Shown: piece after piece, positions 45,079 to 57,011 of the stretch
How the letters are laid out: every line of letters starts with the position of its first letter
How positions within the stretch are numbered: the stretch's first letter is position 1
NCBI RefSeq assembly: GCF_030247195.1
Contig: NC_080672.1
Span: 89,491,113-89,555,112, forward strand
Direction of reading: 5' to 3'
DNA: 64,000 bases
From: Topomyia yanbarensis
Taxonomy: Eukaryota > Arthropoda > Insecta > Diptera > Culicidae
Position numbers and translations under genes: made by a program
Notes under the pieces: generated by a model
Told to the model about the DNA's origin: nothing
Databases searched by the model: none
Seen by the model: only the letters and a program-made list of their open reading frames with translations

Positions 45079-45453
45079 ATGTTTGAATTTGTTTTGTTTT
45101 TCAGGGTACTTTATCGAGATGTCGGAAGACGGATCTTTGCTGGATTCGGTGGGAGTTACGTGATAGTTCAACTGGCGAGGATTGACGGCGTATTGTTTTT
45201 CTTCTGGGGGGCTCAATTTTTAGGTGTGTCTGGTTTCATTAGGGGGTTTCTATACTTTTGATTTCTGTTTTGGTCGTGTTCTTTTTTGTTTCGAGATCGT
45301 CCTTGACGGTTTGGTTCGTAATCTTGCGTTTGGGACTGTGTTTGTTGGATGGATTTGGTTTATTGTGGTTTTATTAGCTTTGTTTTGTTTTTGGGTGTGG
45401 TTCCTGTGGCAGGTGTCTGCGGTAGGGGGCAGTGACTTATTTTTTGAAATTTG
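45079..45453 (-). pseudogene. Basic ORF1-like segment, LINE
   Basis: Minus-strand reading gives TADTCHRNHTQKQNKANKTT, NARLRTKPSRTISKQKRTRP and PTESSKDPSSDISIKYPEK, with two stops. The Lys/Arg/Thr/Pro-rich composition resembles a LINE ORF1 linker. It abuts the 5' end of the truncated LINE insert, and the segment at 43633-43975 follows on the other side, so I infer a single ORF1 split by that insertion. No exact target duplication was found, so this remains an inference. Confidence 0.4.
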
Positions 45454-46075
45454 AGACTTTCGATGACTTTGAAATCTTATCCGAGATTATAATAATATTT
45501 TTAAAGAATCATTCCATGTAATACAACAAACAACATCGACTGTTCATGTTTGGTACATTTTGAGCTTTTGTGAATTTTCCATAATCCATAATATTAAAGT
45601 AGAATATTTCAAAACGGTCCATGTTGCGGTCGCGTGTCGAATTTTCGGTAAAACAGGTGTGTGCGATTACAAATACTCATAATATTTGTAGCTCTGGTTG
45701 AAATTATTAGGATTTTACCAAAATTTGTGTTAAATTCCGAAGCATGAATGGTTTTCAAATCCGATACCGTTTGTAGAATCAGGAAAATATTTTTTTTTTA
45801 ATTTTCCCTTTTTTCTTTACTAGAGATATAATAAAAAATCTTTAGATTGCAGCTAAATAGTTTTTTTTTCTATTACCAACAGTAATATCTTATCTGATGT
45901 TTGAAAATTTGCATATTTAGCGAAAAACTCGATTTTCAATTAATCCGAATTGGCCCATTGGTGGCCCGGTGCGGAGTATTTTTGATACAGCCAGTGAATT
46001 TCTGGGTTTTCCACACAAAACCAACGGTTTGGAGAACCATAAGGTATATTTGATTGAATTATCTTGTCCTACAAG
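45454..46075. other. AT-rich, no gene seen
   Basis: Contains T-rich runs near 45790 and 45862. No recognised element. Confidence 0.4.
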
Positions 46076-46226
46076 CCTCACCCCTATTCAATTCGTTTCT
46101 AATGAGGCATTCGCAACTTTAGTTTATTAGCACGTTTTGGTATACTCTGGAGTCTGTCTTACTAGAGCTGTTAGCAAAGAGTTAATTGAAAACGTCTTGT
46201 TAGCAACGAATTGGATATGGGTGAGG
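46076..46226. mobile_element. Probable 151-bp MITE
   Basis: The ends CCTCACCCCTATTCAATTCG and CGAATTGGATATGGGTGAGG are inverted over 20 bp with two differences. The flanks do not give a clear duplication. Non-coding. Confidence 0.65.
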
Positions 46227-49200
46227 TTACTTCGACCAAATAATTTAATCGTGATTCTGAATGGTGCTCGCTAGGCTTTTTAGGGCCAAGTTATCTGATT
46301 ATTTGATTGTATCGCCACATATTTTGTATAAGCTAGCTTTTTGACTGCGGCGGAGCTTCGTTTGCAAGACCTTTATACTGAGAAAACAGTATTTGAAGCA
46401 TCGATTTGGCTAGATAATATACTATTATGTAAATTAAAATTTGATGTGTTTCATTCCATAGATATAGCACAAAGCCATTAGAAACTTAAATGAATACAAT
46501 ATTTTGTACGGTTGCGGACTAAGTTTTTTCTTGACAGAAAGACATTTACATGCTTGCATACGAGAATGTAAAGGTTGTATTTTAACATTTTGCACAGTAA
46601 AAAATATTTTAAAATCCGTTATTTTTAGACTTGATTAAATATCAATATAACAGATAAACATGCAGTCAAACAACAATCTAAAATAAATTCTGCTTCGCTC
46701 CGGTTATGCTCAACTCATATTTTTATAGGCGATTTAATTACATTGAATGTATGCAGATTTGTAGCGCTTGAGTTTTGCACAAATTCAGTGCCTCTCAAAT
46801 TGATGCATGAGCTGTTCTAAATTATGTGATATGCTATGGGCGGGAGCCCGTTTCTGCGGTAGTGCGTTACAACCCTTTCGAAATCATCAGAAGGTAATAA
46901 TTCATTATGTGGCAAAAGTATTACATGTGCTAGTTTGAACGAAAAAAATCATTCAAATTAATAATATTTTCTACAGAAAAATTAATGTGAAATGCAACGG
47001 GGTATTACTTATACCGCTGTGATTGAATCTAACTCTAAACATGTTCTCCGACGCAACCGACTGGTTCGGGAAACCATGTCAGTTAAACATGATCCGTTTG
47101 CTGAAGCTACCTTCTGTCAACAATCTCACACTCTTTACGGTTAATTATTTACAGATTTTCCACCACGAGCACTACGACAATCTATCATCTCTTGCCGTGT
47201 GTCCTATGCGAACAGTGAAGTCCTAACGTAGCGACCTGACGATGTTAGTTGGTTGGTTGCTTGGCACAGAACTTTCCGTTCACCGATCATCACGTTTCGG
47301 TCGTTGTTGCCATTTTCGGAGTCCGACTGAATCCATACCGCTAATGATGATGCCCCACCGCTGAAGATTCATCATAATTTATCGCCAGCGTTGAATCTCG
47401 TTCTCACATCATTCTACACCCTATCTATCGCTGAAGCGGTTGTAATAATTTGTAGGTCATCAGCATCACATCGCACCATTCGTTGGTTATTATTACTATA
47501 TTACAACAGCAAAGCAGATACAAATCTTTAGCCGCCTTTCAGCACCACGAATCACGATCATCAACACCAGCTGATGTTTGAGGATGATGACAGCCAGCGA
47601 CGCGGATCGTGTTTCCCCCTTCCCCCGCTAGAGAACCCGGCTTACAAGTCCAATCATTTCAGTTTCAATAAACAAACGATGTCAAATCTGTTTGAGATAA
47701 ATATTTGTTGACATCGCTGTTGAATCCTGGTTCGGTGTAGAAGCGCAGCAGGCACAATGCAAACTGCTGACCCAGACCCCGCTGCAGTGACCGGTCGTCG
47801 CACCGAGCAGACGACAGCACAAGCGGACACGGAGAGAAGCAACCGCGCGTTTGCCGACTTGTGGCCGGGCAAAGTACCGGCTGCTGGACCGACTGGTGTT
47901 ATTATTTCAAACAAACCAGCAACAAAGCCGTGAATGGAAGGGTAAATAATTGAATGATGTCAGCCGGTCAGTGCTGTCATGTGATACCGAAAGTTGCTGA
48001 TGTCGCGCGGAACACGGAATGCAACGCTACTGACCGGTGGGGATTAGCTCTGTGGGATTAATGGTAGTTTGTTTAGTCGGTGGATTTCCCTTGGCTTGGT
48101 TTGTTTGTCCCAACAATGCTAGTGTCCAGCTGAATGTATATGTAAATAGGGGAAAACCGGCGAAATTCAACATGTCAGAAATGTTGCATGCTAAATATGG
48201 AAACTTGACACGTTCATAATAGTCGGTTCAAATAGGATTTTGAGATGCCATACAAGTGTCGGTTTGAAAAAAACATACCTACTGTTCATTAAACGATGCA
48301 CTCGGAATGTCCTTGAATATTCGAGAAATGCATTCTCAGTACTGCTAACGATAAACCGATTGTTGTTTACAGCTTACCGGATTAGAACTACATCAATGCG
48401 GGGAGAAGGCCACTTATTTCATTCAAGTAATCGCGCTAGCACTTCGTGACCTCTCCGGATGAACCCAGGTTTATCTTAAGCCTAACTAACAGCAGCCAGC
48501 AACAGTTAAACTATTACCTAGGTACTACCTCGCACAACGACACTTCAAACTTTGTCGCATTCACCATTTCCCACCGATTCCGTGAGGAGGCGCGAAGTTC
48601 GCGGCATCGCATCACCCTGAACAAGCTGTAAACTTTTCCTCTCAGCACGTACCGAGCCTTCATTCCTTTGCTGCGAAGAAGCTGTGCCCCGTGCTGTCAA
48701 TAATGATTACGCTGCTGTTAGACACATATTTGCAGCAATAACACTAGCTATAAAACCACGCGCTTCTGCAAAATCAACAGTAAATTACTGCTCATTCGTT
48801 GGTGACGAGCGACGAGCGACGACGACGATGACGACGGTGGTCTCGGCGAAGCAGCTTCGCAGCTAGCGAAGGCAACGAGGCAGGACTCTAGATTGTGGCC
48901 CGGAATGTTTGTTTTGTCAAAAAGCGACAAATTTTCTAGTTTCGCATCCGACACCTTCGCTGTCGTTATGTTAGTTGAGTTTACTCAAGTTTTTTCTATG
49001 GAAGGTATAAAATTAGGCACTAAATTAATTGCCGGCAAACAGTGTGTACCGGAAAATGACGCTTCGCTGGTGTTGTTTAGGTAGCAAACTTGTTGACAGT
49101 AAGCATACTAAATAATGGTTGGAGAATGTGGTGTGACCTTGAAACTGTTTTCGAATGTAGAGAAGTTACGTTTGGATTGGAGTATTTGAATTCATATTTG

Positions 49201-49411
49201 CAATTTTGAATCGCAGTATTTTTTTTTTTTTTTTTTTTGATAAATTTCATTAACCCAGGCCTGTAACCAGGATTTTACTGCAGGAGAAGCTTAAAAATTT
49301 CAAATTTAATTTATTTCGACGACTTGAGATCGCCGATCAAATAGTCACTTCTTACATCACGCTTGACTAGGGGTTTTGTCAGGAACCCAAAATGTGTCTC
49401 TGATTTCTGAA
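46227..49411. other. Intergenic or intronic stretch, no gene seen
   Basis: Contains a GACGACGAC-like simple tract at 48799-48840 and poly-T at 49219-49237. The region 47230-48900 is less AT-rich than its surroundings and might hold regulatory or intronic sequence, but frames of 60-86 codons lack motifs. I find nothing firmer. Confidence 0.45.
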
Positions 49412-49500
49412 GCTAGCGTCAATCCGGCGCTAGCTCCACTAAGTTAGTGTCGGATTCTGATGGGACGGAATGGAAACGCAAATTCCATAAATTTGTAATG
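49412..49500 (+). mobile_element. MITE family M1, right end only
   Basis: AGCTAGCGTCAATCCGGCGC, CACTAAGTTAGTGTCGGATTC and ACGCAAATTCCATAA match the right end of the family. A few bases of the centre are deleted. Confidence 0.65.
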
Positions 49501-50296
49501 GAAACAATTCCGAAACACAGTAACTTCGCAATCCTAAACGCATTATGGACTGACGTTGTGGGCTCATGTTTCTAAGCTGCAGGAGACACCAAACCGCAAA
49601 GTCATCGCAAAGTGTTCGAAAAATTTACACGCTACATTTTACACTCTAAAACCAAAATTTGCGCAATAATCGACTGCTGCTTACTACCTAAACTAGATTA
49701 TTTCGGCGATCTAGTCCAAATTTGGCATTTCAGAGCCTGTTAAAATAAACTTAAAATAGCAATTCGCCAAAAAAAATCTGATCTGACAGGTGATTTGTAG
49801 TTGTGGTAAAAGCACTCCCTAAATCACTCCTGAAAAAATAAACGATGAGATGAGAAGTTTCAGCCTAATCTGGCAACAAAGCTCGAAGCGTGTTAGAATG
49901 GTACTAGGCGAACAACGTTAATTTAGTTCCGAAAGAGATAAATCCACTGAACTCATTGAAGCTTTGACAAATTAAAAAAAAATAAATTATTATGGTAAGC
50001 TCCAATTGAAAGTGAGTGGAGTTGATGATAATTTGGATAAATGCATTAAAAAGGGGGAAAATCAGTTACACATAGGTGGAGTAAAGAATAAAATTGGGGG
50101 CATCCGTGACAGGTAAAGAAATTTAAATAAATTATGCAAATCATTAAAATCAATTGTTGTTATTTTCTGGAAGTTTCTAGTGCACCCGATAAAGGAGATA
50201 ATTTGCACTTTTTCGATGTTAGACATCAAAACCTCTGTTTATCGAACACATCTTACGAAAATATAATTTTGTTTGAACGAGAATAAAAGCAAACAG
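49501..50296. other. No recognisable gene
   Basis: AT-rich sequence with short frames only. Confidence 0.4.
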
Positions 50297-50455
50297 TTTT
50301 TTTTTAATTTCATTTATAGAGGTTTTATACGGGTTAGGAAAATCTTTTTAGAAAAATTTCTAATCCTATGTGCGGGGTTGGAAATCGAACCCAGTTGAGC
50401 TGCGTACAAGGCAATCAATTTCCCAACTATGCTATGCTCGCCCCCCCCCCCCCAG
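50297..50455 (-). mobile_element. tRNA-derived SINE, copy 2
   Basis: On the minus strand: a head with TGCCTTGTACGCAGC and a B box like GGGTTCGATTTCCAA, a body with CCGCACATAGGATTAGAAATT and CCTAACCCG, then CTCTATAAATGAAATT and an A-rich tail. It matches the SINE at 22276-22440. The tRNA head starts at a C13 run (50441-50453), so its 5' end is altered or poorly resolved. Confidence 0.8.
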
Positions 50456-50884
50456 AAATTTTATAGAATGTAGGATTCAAAGGAAAGGGAGCAGACTTAT
50501 AAATTCTTCTGGAATAACTTGCAGTGCAGTTCTGGAAATAATTGTAATGGAATAATTTGAATAATGAAGCAGGTGCTGTTGAATGGAATGTTCTTTTGTT
50601 TTTTTTTGCTCCATTTGCTCCACGGTTTGAATTCATCTCGTTCTTTTCTAATCCACAACCACCACAAAAATAAAAGGATTAAGGCAAGGTGAATAGCATT
50701 TCTGGACAGTTTTCACGTGCAGCTCTTTCGTGGGACTTTCTGACTTGTGATGAATACTGTACAAAATTTGGGTTTAATCTCGTAAGTACTTTATATTGAC
50801 GTCTTTGTCCGAGACATGTTAACTCATGTATGGAAAATTTTACTATATCTCCTTGAATTCCATTTGAAATAGGGACGCAAAAAA

Positions 50885-51195
50885 ATAATTAGCTATGAAA
50901 GTTGCGTTCCAACTTCGTCTCATCAGAATTCGACACTAACGTAGTGCCAGAACTACGCTTTCTCCGGTTTGACGCTAGATCCAACGGCGGAGAACCGATT
51001 TTTTGCGGTACCTCACGCTTGATCAGGAGTTTGTTACGGTACATCGATCGTGTCTCCGTCCTTGGAGCTAGCGTCGATCCGGCGCTAGTTTAGTCCTGGC
51101 ACTAAGTTAGTGTCGTATTCTAATGAGACAAAGTTGAAACGCAAATTACATGTATAATTTAGTTATAGGTTTTGTGTGTTGCACGCGCAAATGTG
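50885..51195. mobile_element. MITE family M1, complete copy
   Basis: The left end (GAAAGTTGCGTTCCAACTTC, CTCATCAGAATTCGACACTA) and right end (AAGTTAGTGTCGTATTC, GAGACAAAGTTGAAACGCAA) are inverse over more than 60 bp. The centre has GACGCTAGATCCAACGGCGG and AGCGTCGATCCGGCGCTAG. No coding capacity. Other members in this window: 23673, 37345, 38716 and 49412. Confidence 0.75.
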
Positions 51196-51903
51196 GTTTT
51201 ACCAAATTTTTTGTCCTAAATAAATAACGTGCAAAAACACCAAAGAAGTCCGTTTTTGTTAGGCTTGAAGGGAAAAAAACAAGAAAAAATATTCGCCATA
51301 TTCTCACTATATGATAAGATGATTGTAAAAAATTGCATTAGCAAGCACTTCTACTTGTGTAAAGTTTATTGCCGCTCCAGTTATGAAAATCTTGGTTTTT
51401 CTTCCAGAACTGTAGATACCTTTCCAAATCCTCAACTTATGAACTATTTATCTTTTTAAATTTGTAAACCTACTCGAATCATTGTTTTTAAGGTATTTTT
51501 TTTTTTAAGTTTCACAGAGTAGTGAAATACGTCAATTGCACATGGTCAGAACCGATACCTATTTATGGCTATCTTGTACGGTTTTGGCAACCAGATTTTT
51601 ATTTCAGTGTTTAGTTGGGATGTTTACTAGTCAAATCACGCCAGGTGTTCCAAGGTTCCCCAAATATTCTTTGTTCACAGTTTTCGGACAAATTTCTTCA
51701 GCTTTGAAACGCGGTCATTAGATTCTTATTTCTATGACTATATTAGCTAATTAGCTACATAAATTCAATTGCCAGCTATTTTAAAGTTAGGTGTTTACGA
51801 ATAGATTCATGTATAAAAGAATAAAATCGATCCACAAATTGCACAGCTCGACTTGCACAGTTTCGTTCCATTGGAGATTGCTCAAACTTTAATGATACTT
51901 AAA
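51196..51903. other. No recognisable gene
   Basis: Frames of 61-76 codons (51229, 51536) are unrecognised. Confidence 0.4.
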
Positions 51904-52035
51904 CATTTTTTCCAATTCGTTTATTTGACACGGCTCGTTGCGTGAACTTAAAAGAACCGTGGTTATTTTATATGTTTACATACAAATCAATATTAAAATA
52001 ACATTTTGACCTTTGCGAGCGGAGATCCTTATCTC
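51904..52035 (-). mobile_element. 3' end of the ORF1-only LINE family, copy 3
   Basis: On the minus strand it carries GGATCTCCGCTCGCAAAGG (equivalent to the ORF1 C-terminal codons), then TATGTAAACATATAAAATAACC, CACGGTTC and GTGTCAAATAAACGAATT with a short A tail. The junction of ORF1 tail and UTR is as in copies 1 and 2. The rest of the element is not visible. Confidence 0.7.
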
Positions 52036-52984
52036 AGGCGGTAGAGCATTTTCGGCGTTACCTGACAAACGCCTGAGGGTCATGCAATCTTCTATCTTGA
52101 TCGTCGCGACAACAAGTATAGTTAGATAACTTTAATGTCAAAATGAAGCGATACTTTGCTGTGTACTAACGAGTGAATTTAATACTACCTGCAACAACTC
52201 AACTCCCTGATTACCTTTTGATGTCTCTTTGCTGTTTCATCGCAGGTGTGATACCTGAGTGTAGTCAGTCATTCATATAGAGCGACTATAATGTTGCTAC
52301 TGGTTGCAACAAAAAGTTCCTCATAAGAAATTGTCAAATAGAAAAAGTAAAAATATATTCGTACCGGGTGATTGATTGATCTCCAAGTGACAGACATCCG
52401 ACCGAAAGAAACGAAAAAATCGCGGAACAGAATCTAAACATGTTATTCTATACTACTGTATACGAATATGTATCCTGGTATGGATACATCAGCTGATCTC
52501 GTCCACATACCGTGAAAATTTCATACAGCCCCTGCTTAAGCATCTTATTCGTTTTTTGAGATCATGGATACCATTACCGAGAAAGTACTAGTTTTTGTTC
52601 CATCCTCTACGTACAGACGAAACGATAGTTTGTTAAGAGTCGTCGAGATACAAGACTATTTGGGCTATTTCCCATTTTCTATATTGGGCTACTTACTATT
52701 TCCTATTTATTTAGGAAGTTCTTTTTATAATGTTATCAATAAATTCGGGAAAACATGTATAGAACAAGCAAAGATAGATCGGATTTAATAAGATTTCCCG
52801 TTTAAGAAAACTAAAACTGTCAGTAGCTACCCTCAATAGGATTCATGAATTCGCTTATAAATCCAAAAAAAATATATTGCAGTTATAAGTGTCTTCACCA
52901 AAAACTTAAAAGTAAACATCATCTCTAACATTTGTTAGCAGTAAAATCTGTTTTGTCCGCAGCTACACATGAGGAATTCCACGA
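52036..52984. other. No recognisable gene
   Basis: The 74-codon frame at 52564 contains two hydrophobic stretches (YFPFSILGYLLFPIYL) but no other support, so I do not call it. Confidence 0.35.
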
Positions 52985-55140
52985 AGATCCGTCCGAAAAT
53001 CTCAAAAATCGTTACCGACCATCTTTGATTCCGATAAAACTTTACAGGTTTAACCGGCATGGGAGACTAAACATTTTCCACAGTCAATAAGATTGTTTTG
53101 AGTCAAGCGCAATTTTTAAAAGCGCGTAGACGTTTCTACGTGCAATAATTTCAAATTTTTTTGCTTGATTACACTATTTTATACAGTAAAACTATCTGAG
53201 AACGATTTACAGGGAATGAATACTTCTGCACGAAAAAATATACGCTGAAAAAAAATTGTGTCGTTTTTCACAAAAACAAAATTTCCTAATAAAATTTCAA
53301 ATTACAAAAAAAAACCATTTTTTTCTTTTTTTTTATATTTTGTCAACAAAAACCTAAAGAGAAAAGAAACATTTTGAATTTAATTTCATGATGGAGAAAT
53401 TATCACCAAAAAAGTTTTTCTAACAATAACTTTATACATGTTTTTAATTTTCATACTAATTGACATACAAAACTGTAATTTTATTACAGAATATAATTCT
53501 AAATATAATTTTAAATCAAAATGCATTTAACAAATATCTTGCAAAATGCGATAGGTTTCGAGATGTTTGGAATTTTGCTCCAACAAGAACAATTAATGTA
53601 ATTAAGTCATTTTTAAAAGTTATTCGCGTTACCCCATCATAAATTGTCAAAAATCTAATGTTTATCGTTTTACAGACATAATAGAAGCTTTTTCAGTGTA
53701 TTTGGATCATGGAGAAGCATCAAATAATAAAGTTTTCCTAACAACAACTTTTGACAAATTTTCATAATTCATACTATCTGCAGTCAAAAGTAGAATTTTA
53801 TTTTTGAATATGATTCCAAACGCCATTTTAAATCGAAATTCTTATAACAAAAATTTTCTGAAATGAAGTAATTCTCGAAATATTTTAAATTTTCTTTTGG
53901 CAACGCAATTATTTTGTTTTACTACGACCTTTTCAGAAGTTATTCGCGCTTCTCCATCAACAGCAATTAGTTTTTCGTAAGGCTATAACATTTCCTGTAA
54001 CTTTCCCATTGTCATCAAGGCGATATTGTAAACCATTTGAAAACTATATAAAAACAATCAAAGTATTATTCAACCATAGGATCCGATGATTAAACTATAT
54101 AGTTGAATTATATTTTGGTTGTTTTCGTGTAGCTTTCAAATGGTTTACAAATGGAAATATTATGGGCCTTACGAAAAACTAATTGCTGTTGATGGAGAAA
54201 CGCGAATAACTTCTGAAAAGCTCGTAATAAAACAAAATAATTGGGTTGTTAAAAAAAATTTAATATCTCGAGAACTTCTACATTTGAGAAAATTTTTGTT
54301 ATAAGAATTTTTATTTAAAGTGGCGTTCAGGATCATATTCAAAAATAAAATTCTACTTTTGACTGCAAACAGTATGAATTATGAAAATTTGTCAAAAGTG
54401 ATTGTTAGGATTTTTTTATTTAAAGCTTCTCCATGATCCAAATACACTGAAAAAGCTTTTTTTATGTCTGTAAAACGATAAACATGAGACTTTTGAAAAT
54501 TTATGATGCGGTAACGCGAATAACTTTTAAAAAGAAAATATTTACTTGAATTAATTGTTCTTGTTGGAGCCAAATTTCAAATATCTCGAAAACTATCGCA
54601 TTTTGCAAGATATTTGTTAAATGCATTTTGATTTAAAATGATACTTAGAATTATATTCTGTAATAAAATTACAGTTTTGTATGTCAATTAGTATGAAATT
54701 TAAAAACATGTATAAAGTTATTGCTAGAAAAACTTTTTTTCTGATAATTTCTCAATCGTGAAATTACATTCAAAATGTTTTTTTTTCTCCTCAGGTTTTT
54801 GTTGACAAAATATAAAAAATTAGAAAAAATGGTTTTTTTGCAATTTGAATTTTTATCATAAATTTTGGTTTTTATGAAAAATGACACATTTTTTCAGTGC
54901 ATATTTTTTCGTGCAGAAGTATTCATTCCTTGTAACTAGTTCTCAGATAGTTTTACTGTATAAAATAGTGTAATCTAACAAAAAAAATTGAAATTATTGC
55001 ACGTAGAAACGTCTACGCCCTTTTGAAAATTTGTCCTTGTATTAGAATACTGCAATTACCAGAGAAAATCTTGGAGATTCATAAACCGAACACAAATGTA
55101 AAGTTTCGTTCGAATCGACGATGGTCATATGGGAGCTACC
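52985..55140. mobile_element. Large palindromic (foldback-like) element, copy 2, uninterrupted
   Basis: Inverse arms of about 1 kb meet near 54085. Pairs include CGTAGACGTTTCTACGTGC (53126) with GCACGTAGAAACGTCTACG (54999), GAATACTTCTGCACGAAAAAATA with TATTTTTTCGTGCAGAAGTATTC, and TTTGCAAGATATTTG with CAAATATCTTGCAAAATGCG. The outer ends are shared with copy 1 (ACCATCTTTGATTCCGATAA; CGAATCGACGATGGTCATAT). Frames of 60-67 codons inside are palindrome by-products. No transposase is present, so if it is a transposon it is non-autonomous. Confidence 0.85.
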
Positions 55141-55639
55141 AAAAATGTACATGTATGTCTTCACGGAACTTTGTTGGTACTCTGCTAAACAGCCCATGAT
55201 CACAAATTAGTCCCATAAAGATGGGAAATCCCATATAAAACGAGATAAATATACGATCTTGGGCAGCACACAGGGTTCAAGTTCGTATATTTGCTACCTA
55301 GCCTCCAGTTAATTTAATTTCTGACAGTAGACAGTAGTAGTAGAATCGTTCACGCTAACGGATTTTTCGGGTAACGTAAATCTATGACGACAAAATATCT
55401 GAGGTTTCCGGATTTTCCCTAACCGGGAAGAAAGCGAGAGGGATAAGTAGTTGGCTGAAACCTTCATTCCTCAAAAATTTACAGGAGTAATTTGGGCGAT
55501 ACATAATAAATTTGGATATCAGTCTGCCTCCTCATCTCGTACAGATCAAAAATCAAAAAGGGCACCGCTTGCGAACAGCATACAAACTAAAATTTTTTAT
55601 GCATATTTAACTTGTACATGGAACACATAGACACAGCAA

Positions 55640-56075
55640 AGTTCGGTTACCACCAACTGCAAGTGACTAAACTTAGATCTACAGTGCGCGAGGCGGAGCA
55701 GTTGATAAAGATGAAAATGGACCTTATTCTTACAGAAGTTTCACACATACGGCTACATCATACGAGATAGGTAATACTAATAACGTTCAACTCCTTATCC
55801 GAGGCCGTAGGGAACATATAACACGACGTCCAATATGAAAACATCAAAATCAAGATTCCCGTGTATATGGACCTTGATCTAACGGAAATTCGCCGACACG
55901 ATTTGGCACATCGTACTAGCACGAATCATATTAAAAGATTCATGTCGAAGTATGGAGTAGTGGAATCCGACACTAACAACACTTGGAGAAACTTTTTCTC
56001 AGCCATTCTCAACGGTGTTCGGGTGGTAGGAATGCGACTGATCCAACCTATACCGTCTTGCTTGACTTTGAGAAA
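55640..56075 (+). pseudogene. Diverged gag-like ORF1 relic of the ORF1-only LINE family
   Basis: Reads EAEQLIKMKMDLILTEVSHI, an ILITFNSLSEA block, IKIPVYMDLDLTEIRRHDLA, IKRFMSKYGVVES, NTWRNFFSAILNG and LIQPIPSCLTL, with stops and frameshifts before 55861. These align in order with the ORF1 at 4491-4860 (KIKIPVYMGNGNVEV, IKRFMSYFGEVES, TWRNFPGISNGV, QPIPSYLTL). The zinc knuckle and everything after are missing. The copy is markedly more diverged than the 4.2 kb one. Confidence 0.8.
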
Positions 56076-56789
56076 TAAGGACTTCTTGAATTTTGACCGA
56101 GACTAACAAACTTTACTCTTCTTTGAGTAAAATGTGATGTGGTTTTCAGAAAAGATTCCCAATATTTCTTTTCAGAACAGTGCTTTGTTGTAGCCCCAAG
56201 GTACTGTGCCAAATATCAGGCCAATTGGTTATAGCGTGGTATATCGTACTTCATTTGAAGTTTGTATGGATATTAGTAGGAAAAATCCTAACTTTTGCAT
56301 TTTCATTTTCATAAATCAAAGTTTTTCCTTAAGTATACAACTAATTGATTAAAGTATAGTCCATGAAGTATCTAAGAAACTTGCCGAAGATAATACGGTG
56401 CTAGAAAGTGATAGCTGTTCAAAATTCGATACTTCGAATTAGAGGACAAATCTTTGTTTTCTGCCAGCACTCAAAAACATGAGAAAAAAATAGTTTAAAA
56501 CTCTATTTCAAGTAATAAAATTAATCAATGCTTTTAAATCATTAATCTGAACATAAAAACAACAGTACTATAAGGAACAACAGTGCTATAAGGAAGTAAG
56601 CGAATAAAATGGCGAGTAAAATGTTTCATTCGCTTGAGTGCACTTAATCTAATTGATTTCAAATATACCATGGATTGAGATTAAAACTAAGGACATTTGA
56701 AGTAAAATTAAGGACGCTTTCCCAAAACATTGAAATTAAGGACATGTCCTTTAAAATAAGAACGGTTGGTAACCCCAAATACAGCAGAA
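56076..56789. other. AT-rich, no gene seen
   Basis: A local duplication around AACAGTACTATAAGGAA / AACAGTGCTATAAGGAA is at 56560-56595. Nothing else. Confidence 0.4.
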
Positions 56790-57011
56790 TAAAATGTTGA
56801 TCGAGTTTGATCAGCTTCCAGAGTAATTCTACAACATCAAAAAATCACTCTCTTACCACCCGAAGCCATCACCACAAAAAATTAATTTCTTGCAGTGATA
56901 CTTCGACATGATAATTTATGCCTAGCGGCCATTATGCCAATTTATTATACCTAGCGTCTGTAGACCTAGCGTCCATTAAGCCTAACGTATTTATGCCTAA
57001 TGAGGCACACC
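56790..57011 (-). mobile_element. One end of the Mutator-like element family
   Basis: Matches the reverse complement of 28011-28310: TTTGATCAGCTTCCAGAGTA, TTCTACAACATCAA, CCCGAAGCC, then degraded subterminal repeats (GCCTAGCGGCCATTATGCC, CCATTAAGCCTAACG) and the terminus TTTATGCCTAATGAGGCACACC. The other end was not found nearby, so no target duplication can be tested. Confidence 0.75.
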
